The translations under genes were made by a program, and so were the position numbers. Under the pieces are notes generated by a model. That model was not told the DNA's origin and made no database searches. It worked only from the letters and a program-made list of their open reading frames with translations. Shown here piece after piece: positions 7,501 to 10,696 of a stretch of DNA of 10,696 nt. The DNA comes from Chrysochromulina tobinii. Taxonomy: Eukaryota > Haptophyta > Prymnesiales > Chrysochromulinaceae. The stretch spans positions 1-10,696 of the forward strand of contig JWZX01001059.1 in assembly GCA_001275005.1 (NCBI GenBank). The letters run 5' to 3'. Position 1 is the stretch's first letter. Each line of letters begins with the position of its first letter.

Positions 7501-8280
7501 CATCAGGTGGAGCCGCAAGGCCGCATAGCCGACAGCGCACGCACCGAGCACGCACGAGCGCCCGATAGTACCCAGCAGCCCATGCCGCAGCCCTCGCGCT
7601 GGAAGCACCACCGCAATTTCATGTGCGCCGAGGACGCCGAGGAGCGTCACGCCCGTCTCCTTGCATAGCACCGCCACGGCGAAGCACGCGACCACGCCGA
7701 GCGCGAGGGCGAGCGCAGGCGTCGGTGCGGAGGCGCGCCCGAGGGCGGCGTAGGCGCGCGCGCCGCCAAAGCACGCGAGTGCGCAGAGCAGCTCCGCGCG
7801 GCCGACGACGCCAGTGACCGCCTCGACGTGGACGGGATGGACGGCAAAGAGCAGACCGGAGAGCAGCGCGACGCGGGCGCGCCCGCGCCGCGCGGGCCAC
7901 GCGAACGCCGCGAGCGTGGACACACATGCCGTCACGGCCGCGTGCAACATGGCGTTGGTCGCGTGGAAGGGCGTCGCATTGAGATCTCGACTGGCTCGCC
8001 CGGCGCGTGGCGTGCCGCCACTGCTGAGCCACGTGTGCGCGCGGAAGCTCAGTATCGTGAGCGGCCGGTACGATTTGTGAGAGTCCTCCTTGACGAGCGG
8101 CTTGCCCCAGAAGTCGTGCACGAAAAGCTCGGAGACGGGAGTGTGCAGCTGCAAGTCGGCGTTGTCGAGGATGGCGAGGCGGTCGTCGAAGACGAAGCCG
8201 CACGCGAGCGAGGAGGCGTACGCCGCGAGCGCCACGAGCGTGCTGAATAGCACGGCGACCGAGTAAGGGAATGGCGGCAT
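4518..8280 (-). CDS. TMTC-like O-mannosyltransferase fused to TPRs and a GT-B-like glycosyltransferase domain
   Basis: Predicted ER membrane enzyme moving mannose from a dolichol-linked donor to protein Ser/Thr, as known for TMTC proteins. The start ATG at 8280 has good context (ATCACC before ATG). The N-terminal part (8280-7051, 410 residues) shows the family marks: TM1 then FVFDD (catalytic-type acidic pair at 32-33), DFWG, SHKSYRPLT, FHATNAMLH, VHPVHVEAVTGVVGRAE, KETGVT, the DUF1736 segment with LLLWP, and VAERTLYLPSVG. After a frame change, a last TM (GLIIGALAA) and the typical RTLRRTLDW lead into about four TPRs (to about 6340), one further TPR-like unit, a disordered linker, and an extra domain from about 5840: PRVLLLTFHGG, YDLVIVGDT, LLLWVCNRFDY, RPASLFVLPKVNEARLG, TTFALFEHAQAGLITFIPT. 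The last stretch resembles the acidic donor-binding region of GT-B enzymes. Spliced length would be 1,211 residues, much longer than usual TMTCs because of this domain. TMTC is firm; the GT-B call is moderate. Confidence 0.88.
5614..5661. repeat. Two exact 24-base tandem repeats in the TMTC-like gene
   Basis: CCACCCTCGCTGCCACCATTGGTG-type 24-mers lie at 5614-5637 and 5638-5661, with a decayed third copy after. On the coding strand they give Thr-Asn-Gly-Gly-Ser-Glu-Gly-Gly repeats, an in-frame flexible insertion inside the glycosyltransferase-like domain between its first segment and YRFDQG. Confidence 0.85.
6924..7050 (-). other. Frame change in the TMTC-like gene: short intron or homopolymer indel
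   Basis: The upstream membrane part reads in one frame to a stop at 6829, while the last TM and TPRs are in another frame that is open from 7070. A net shift of one base is needed. A GT (7050-7049) to AG (6925-6924) intron of 127 bases, phase 0 on both sides, has exactly the right length class and a very pyrimidine-rich 3' part, but the donor CTC|GTTAAC is poor. Alternatively a G run is miscounted: runs of 7, 7 and 8 G lie here. Splicing gives a PSVG-to-LDW spacing close to that of animal TMTCs; the unspliced reading would insert a proline-rich loop. Confidence 0.6.
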
Positions 8281-8661
8281 GGTGATCTTTGGGCTCTTTT
8301 GTTAACAGTGAAACAGGACACAGTGAAGACCAGCAACCAAATCTCAGATACGCGCTGGGGAGCGTTAAGCGGGTTGAGGTTAGAGCAACCGGTGATCTGC
8401 GAGCCCACCCTCGAGGAGTGGGGCACAGGCCGGCGCTCCCCGCGTATCGAAGACTGGTTACAGATACCCCTCCGTGGCAAGTAGCATGTCGACTCAGGCG
8501 CAGTGGGCGTGGGAGAGGGGACGCGCGCCGCGCGGCGGGCAGTGTGCCAAGGATCGCGCGACGGCTCGAGGGAAAAAAATAAACCTCATCATCGCCGTGG
8601 CTCGTGCCGGCGAAGGGCAACAAATCCCTCGTCCCTCGCCGATGGTGCCCAGTTGGCACAC
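8281..8661. other. Divergent intergenic region, upstream of the TMTC-like gene
   Basis: It should hold the promoter and 5' UTR of the minus-strand TMTC-like gene. I see no TATA box, CCAAT box or other recognisable element. A plus-strand frame from ATG 8486 runs through the tandem array to 9295, but its translation is the array itself and has no recognisable domain. Confidence 0.45.
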
Positions 8662-9272
8662 AAAAAAAGAAAAGGGCAGGTTCGGAGTTGGGGCGGGGCT
8701 TCGAGGTCAAATCCCCGATCGGTCGCCGATCTTCAGGAGACCGGGCGGACCGAGTAAAGCTCCGCTCGCTTATCGTCCTACGTCCTCCCTGCCCAACCCC
8801 CCGGGCCAGGTGAAAAAAGAAAAAGAAAAGGGTAGGTTCGGAGTCGGGGCGGAGCTTCGAGGTCAGGTCCTCGATCGGCCGCCGATCCTCAGGGGATCAG
8901 TCGGACCGAGTAAAGCTCCGCTCGCTGACCGTCCTACGTCCTCCCTGCCCAACCCCCCGGGCCAGGTGAAAAAGAAAGAAAAGGGTAGGTTCGGAGTTGG
9001 GGCGGAGCTTCGAGGTCAGATCCTCGATCGGCCGCCGATCCGCAGGGGATCAGTCGGACCGAGTAAAGCTCCGCTCGCTTATCGTCCTACGTCCTCCCTG
9101 CCCAACCCCCCGGGCCAGGTGAGAAAAAAGAAGAAAAGGGTAGGTTCGGAGTTGGGGCGGAGCTTCGAGGTCAGGTCCTCGATCGGCCGCCGATCCGCAG
9201 GGGATCAGTCGGGCCGAGTAAAGCTCCGCTCGCTTATCGTCCTACGTCCTCCCTGCCCAACCCCCCGGGCCA
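8662..9272. repeat. Tandem array, four units of about 154 bases, with conserved fold
   Basis: The shared TTCGGAG core begins at 8681, 8837, 8990 and 9145, so units are 156, 153 and 155 bases apart. Most length variation is in an A-rich leader (AAAAAAGAAAAAG-type). Copy 1 is the most diverged. Junctions between units read GGGCCAG|GTGA, with GT at 8810, 8966 and 9119; the last unit ends GGGCCATG instead. Each unit holds a 73-base element (8849-8921 in copy 2) closed by GCGGAGCTT/AAGCTCCGC and containing TCGAGG/CCTCGA, GATCGG/CCGATC and GATCC/GGATC hairpins. Satellite, decayed mobile element or introner-like origin are all possible; no terminal inverted repeats or transposase are seen. Confidence 0.9.
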
Positions 9273-9485
9273 TGTTAATACACTCACACACGTAAGGAGG
9301 ACAGCTGTGAAGACAATACAGTCGTTCACACTGCCGCTTCCCTCTCTTCCCTATGGGTCGCCTCACTAGTCCCGCACTCACGCTCAGGTTCAGAGTCTTG
9401 GCCATTTCATTCACAACACACCAACACGCACAAAACTTTTCACAGCCATGGATATTTTTCACACCCTCGGAGCTAGGTCGAAGCA
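9273..9485. other. Upstream region of the TFIIE-beta gene
   Basis: Presumed promoter and 5' UTR. No TATA box is evident. CAAAACTTTTCACAG ending at 9445 is a good acceptor-like sequence, and CAG|GTGA sites occur in the array just upstream, so a 5' UTR intron is possible. An ATG at 9448 in good context (CAGCCATGG) opens a 96-codon frame overlapping the TFIIE-beta start in another frame. Confidence 0.4.
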
Positions 9486-10439
9486 ATGGAAGCAGCATGG
9501 GCCAAGGCCGACCGCGAGGCGGAGAATCACAAGGCCAAGATGGCCGCCAAGGAGGAGGCGCGCGCCAACCGAGAGATGCTGCTGCAGCCGGCAGCAAAGA
9601 AGCCCAAGCACGAGAGGAAGGTCCACTCCACTGCAGAGCAACGGCAGCGCAGGATGCGTGCACCTCTCCCTGGCGAGGACGCTGACAACGAGCCGGTGCA
9701 GCAGCTGCGCGTCTTCAAGGACGATGGCTCGGACGTGACGTACGCAAGGGCCGTCGTCGAGATAGTCTCCTTCCTGCAAGACTATGATCAGGAGGCGACC
9801 CAGGAGGAGGTGCGGCGCGCGCTGGGCATCGACCTGCTGCAGCAGGACGGCATGCTGCTCGACGAGCTCGAGCACCACCCACGGATCGAGCGCATCGCCG
9901 ATCCCACCAGCGACCGGCTGCGTTACAAGCCGCCCTACGGCGTACGCAATCGTGGCATGCTCGTGCACGTGCTCACGAACGCGCAGCCACACGCGAAAGA
10001 TTTGGAGCCGGACGCTCTGCGCCCGGTGCTGCGCTCGGAGCTCAATCCTGACGAGACGTATGCAGGCGTGGACGTCGACGTGGACGAGCTTCTCGCCGAG
10101 GGGCGCGTCGCGCGCGTCGAGCCGTCGGACAAGAGGCACACCGACTTCCTGCTGTTCGCGATGCCGCCGGGCCGGCCAGCCATCGAGGAGGTGCGCGCTC
10201 TCTGGCGGAAGGAGCGCGTGCCGCAGGGGACCCAGCTACAGGAGGAGCTGCTCAAGCGCAATCTGCGCAGCAAGGATGAGCTCGCCAAGCGTAAGGAGCG
10301 TAAGGCGGCCGAACTCAAGGCTGCGAAGGAGCGGGCCGACGCCGAGAAGGGCAAGAAGGACCGTACCGGCTCCATCCGCACCTGGAAGAATACTCACCTG
10401 GGCACGTCCGACGAGCTGAGCGAGATGTTCAGACGGTGA
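9486..10439 (+). CDS. GTF2E2: Transcription initiation factor TFIIE, beta subunit (GTF2E2 family)
   Basis: TFIIE-beta pairs with TFIIE-alpha in the RNA polymerase II preinitiation complex and helps recruit and regulate TFIIH. The 317-residue single-exon protein is near the animal length (about 290). The basic N-terminal tail is charged and coiled. The TFIIE-beta core winged helix spans about residues 76-153 (ARAVVEIVSFLQDYDQ through HHPRIERIADPT to YKPPYGVRNR); the second winged helix region follows (MLVHVLTNAQ to PSDKRHTDFLLFAMP), then the family pattern of a short EVRALWRKERVP helix with LQEELLKRNLRS. A Lys-rich helix and the WKNTHLGTSDEL end match the conserved basic C-terminal region with its NEHL-like motif. 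The ATG at 9486 has G at -3 and +4. It is head-to-head with the TMTC-like gene, with the tandem array between. The stop TGA lies inside a perfect GTGAGT donor, so an alternative 3' exon cannot be excluded. Confidence 0.92.
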   Translation: MEAAWAKADREAENHKAKMAAKEEARANREMLLQPAAKKPKHERKVHSTAEQRQRRMRAPLPGEDADNEPVQQLRVFKDDGSDVTYARAVVEIVSFLQDYDQEATQEEVRRALGIDLLQQDGMLLDELEHHPRIERIADPTSDRLRYKPPYGVRNRGMLVHVLTNAQPHAKDLEPDALRPVLRSELNPDETYAGVDVDVDELLAEGRVARVEPSDKRHTDFLLFAMPPGRPAIEEVRALWRKERVPQGTQLQEELLKRNLRSKDELAKRKERKAAELKAAKERADAEKGKKDRTGSIRTWKNTHLGTSDELSEMFRR

Positions 10440-10696
10440 GTGTACAGGTCGTGTATTTTAACCATGATGATCTCGAAAAACACTATTAGGGTAGCGGCAA
10501 GGGTCACTCTCGATATCGTACGCCCCGCCGCGCCACCGCGGCGCCATGCACGGCGCACGGGGATGCTCGCCGTGTTTTGCCGTTTTCCGGTTCCGCCGAA
10601 ATTGTGGTTGACGATGATCTGGCCTCCCATAATGTCAGTCTGCGAGCGTGCGGCGCGGGCAGTGGTCAGCTTGTACGCCATCTTCACGATGGAGAC
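10394..10696 (-). CDS. Possible C-terminal part of a minus-strand gene entering from the right edge
   Basis: The minus frame is open from the right edge to a stop at 10394. The first 35 codons from the edge (Val-Ser-Ile-Val-Lys-Met-Ala-Tyr onward, including IMGGQIIVNHNFGG) use mostly C- or G-ending codons, as coding sequence here does, whereas the rest looks random and overlaps the end of TFIIE-beta. If real it is likely an exon whose end lies near 10590, or a gene starting at the ATG at 10681. No family recognised. Confidence 0.2.
   Translation of the reverse strand, partial: VSIVKMAYKLTTARAARSQTDIMGGQIIVNHNFGGTGKRQNTASIPVRRAWRRGGAAGRTISRVTLAATLIVFFEIIMVKIHDLYTHRLNISLSSSDVPR

Noticed and set aside
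7619-8710. 363-codon minus-strand frame overlapping the TMTC N-terminus
   Set aside because: Arg-rich off-frame reading of the membrane domain; the accepted frame contains all TMTC motifs.
8849-8921. tRNA gene in the array units
   Set aside because: The 73-base outline and 7-bp closing stem fit, but there is no T-arm with a TTCGANT-like loop, no proper anticodon arm and no good A box on either strand.
8662-9272. CRISPR array
   Set aside because: The units are wholly repeated with no unique spacers, and the context is eukaryotic.

Overview
The window looks like nuclear DNA of a unicellular eukaryote with a GC-rich, repeat-prone genome. Supporting this are a spliced PHD-finger gene, a TMTC-type ER O-mannosyltransferase and the beta subunit of the basal factor TFIIE, together with wide intergenic gaps, long trinucleotide tracts and tandem duplications. 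A haptophyte or pelagophyte-like alga would fit, but this is inference from composition and gene content; nothing here fixes the taxon.

Layout. (a) 3-2383, plus strand: a chromatin-type protein with two PHD fingers, open at the left edge and interrupted by one 140-base phase-0 intron (1533-1672). The intron ends in a near-copy of the exon end that precedes it. (b) 2384-4517: a lower-GC region without a confident gene. It holds a possible secreted-peptide exon, a 39-base minisatellite inside a small open frame, a helical minus-strand open frame and an imperfect hairpin. (c) 4518-8280, minus strand: a large membrane enzyme. Its N-terminal half is a TMTC (GT-C, DUF1736) module, followed by TPRs and then an extra soluble domain that looks like a GT-B glycosyltransferase. 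The reading frame changes once inside a G-rich tract (about 6924-7050), by an intron or a homopolymer error. (d) 8281-9485: a head-to-head intergenic region with four tandem units of about 154 bases, each with a conserved 73-base branched fold and CAG|GTGA junctions. (e) 9486-10439, plus strand: a complete single-exon TFIIE-beta. (f) 10440-10696: short tail, perhaps with the end of a minus-strand gene entering from the right.

The genes do not form a pathway. Two act in the nucleus (chromatin reading, transcription initiation) and one in the ER (protein glycosylation). The most interesting items are the TMTC-TPR-glycosyltransferase fusion, the intron that appears to have arisen by local tandem duplication, and the structured tandem array upstream of TFIIE-beta. 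I see no CRISPR array, rRNA, convincing tRNA, transposase or viral gene.
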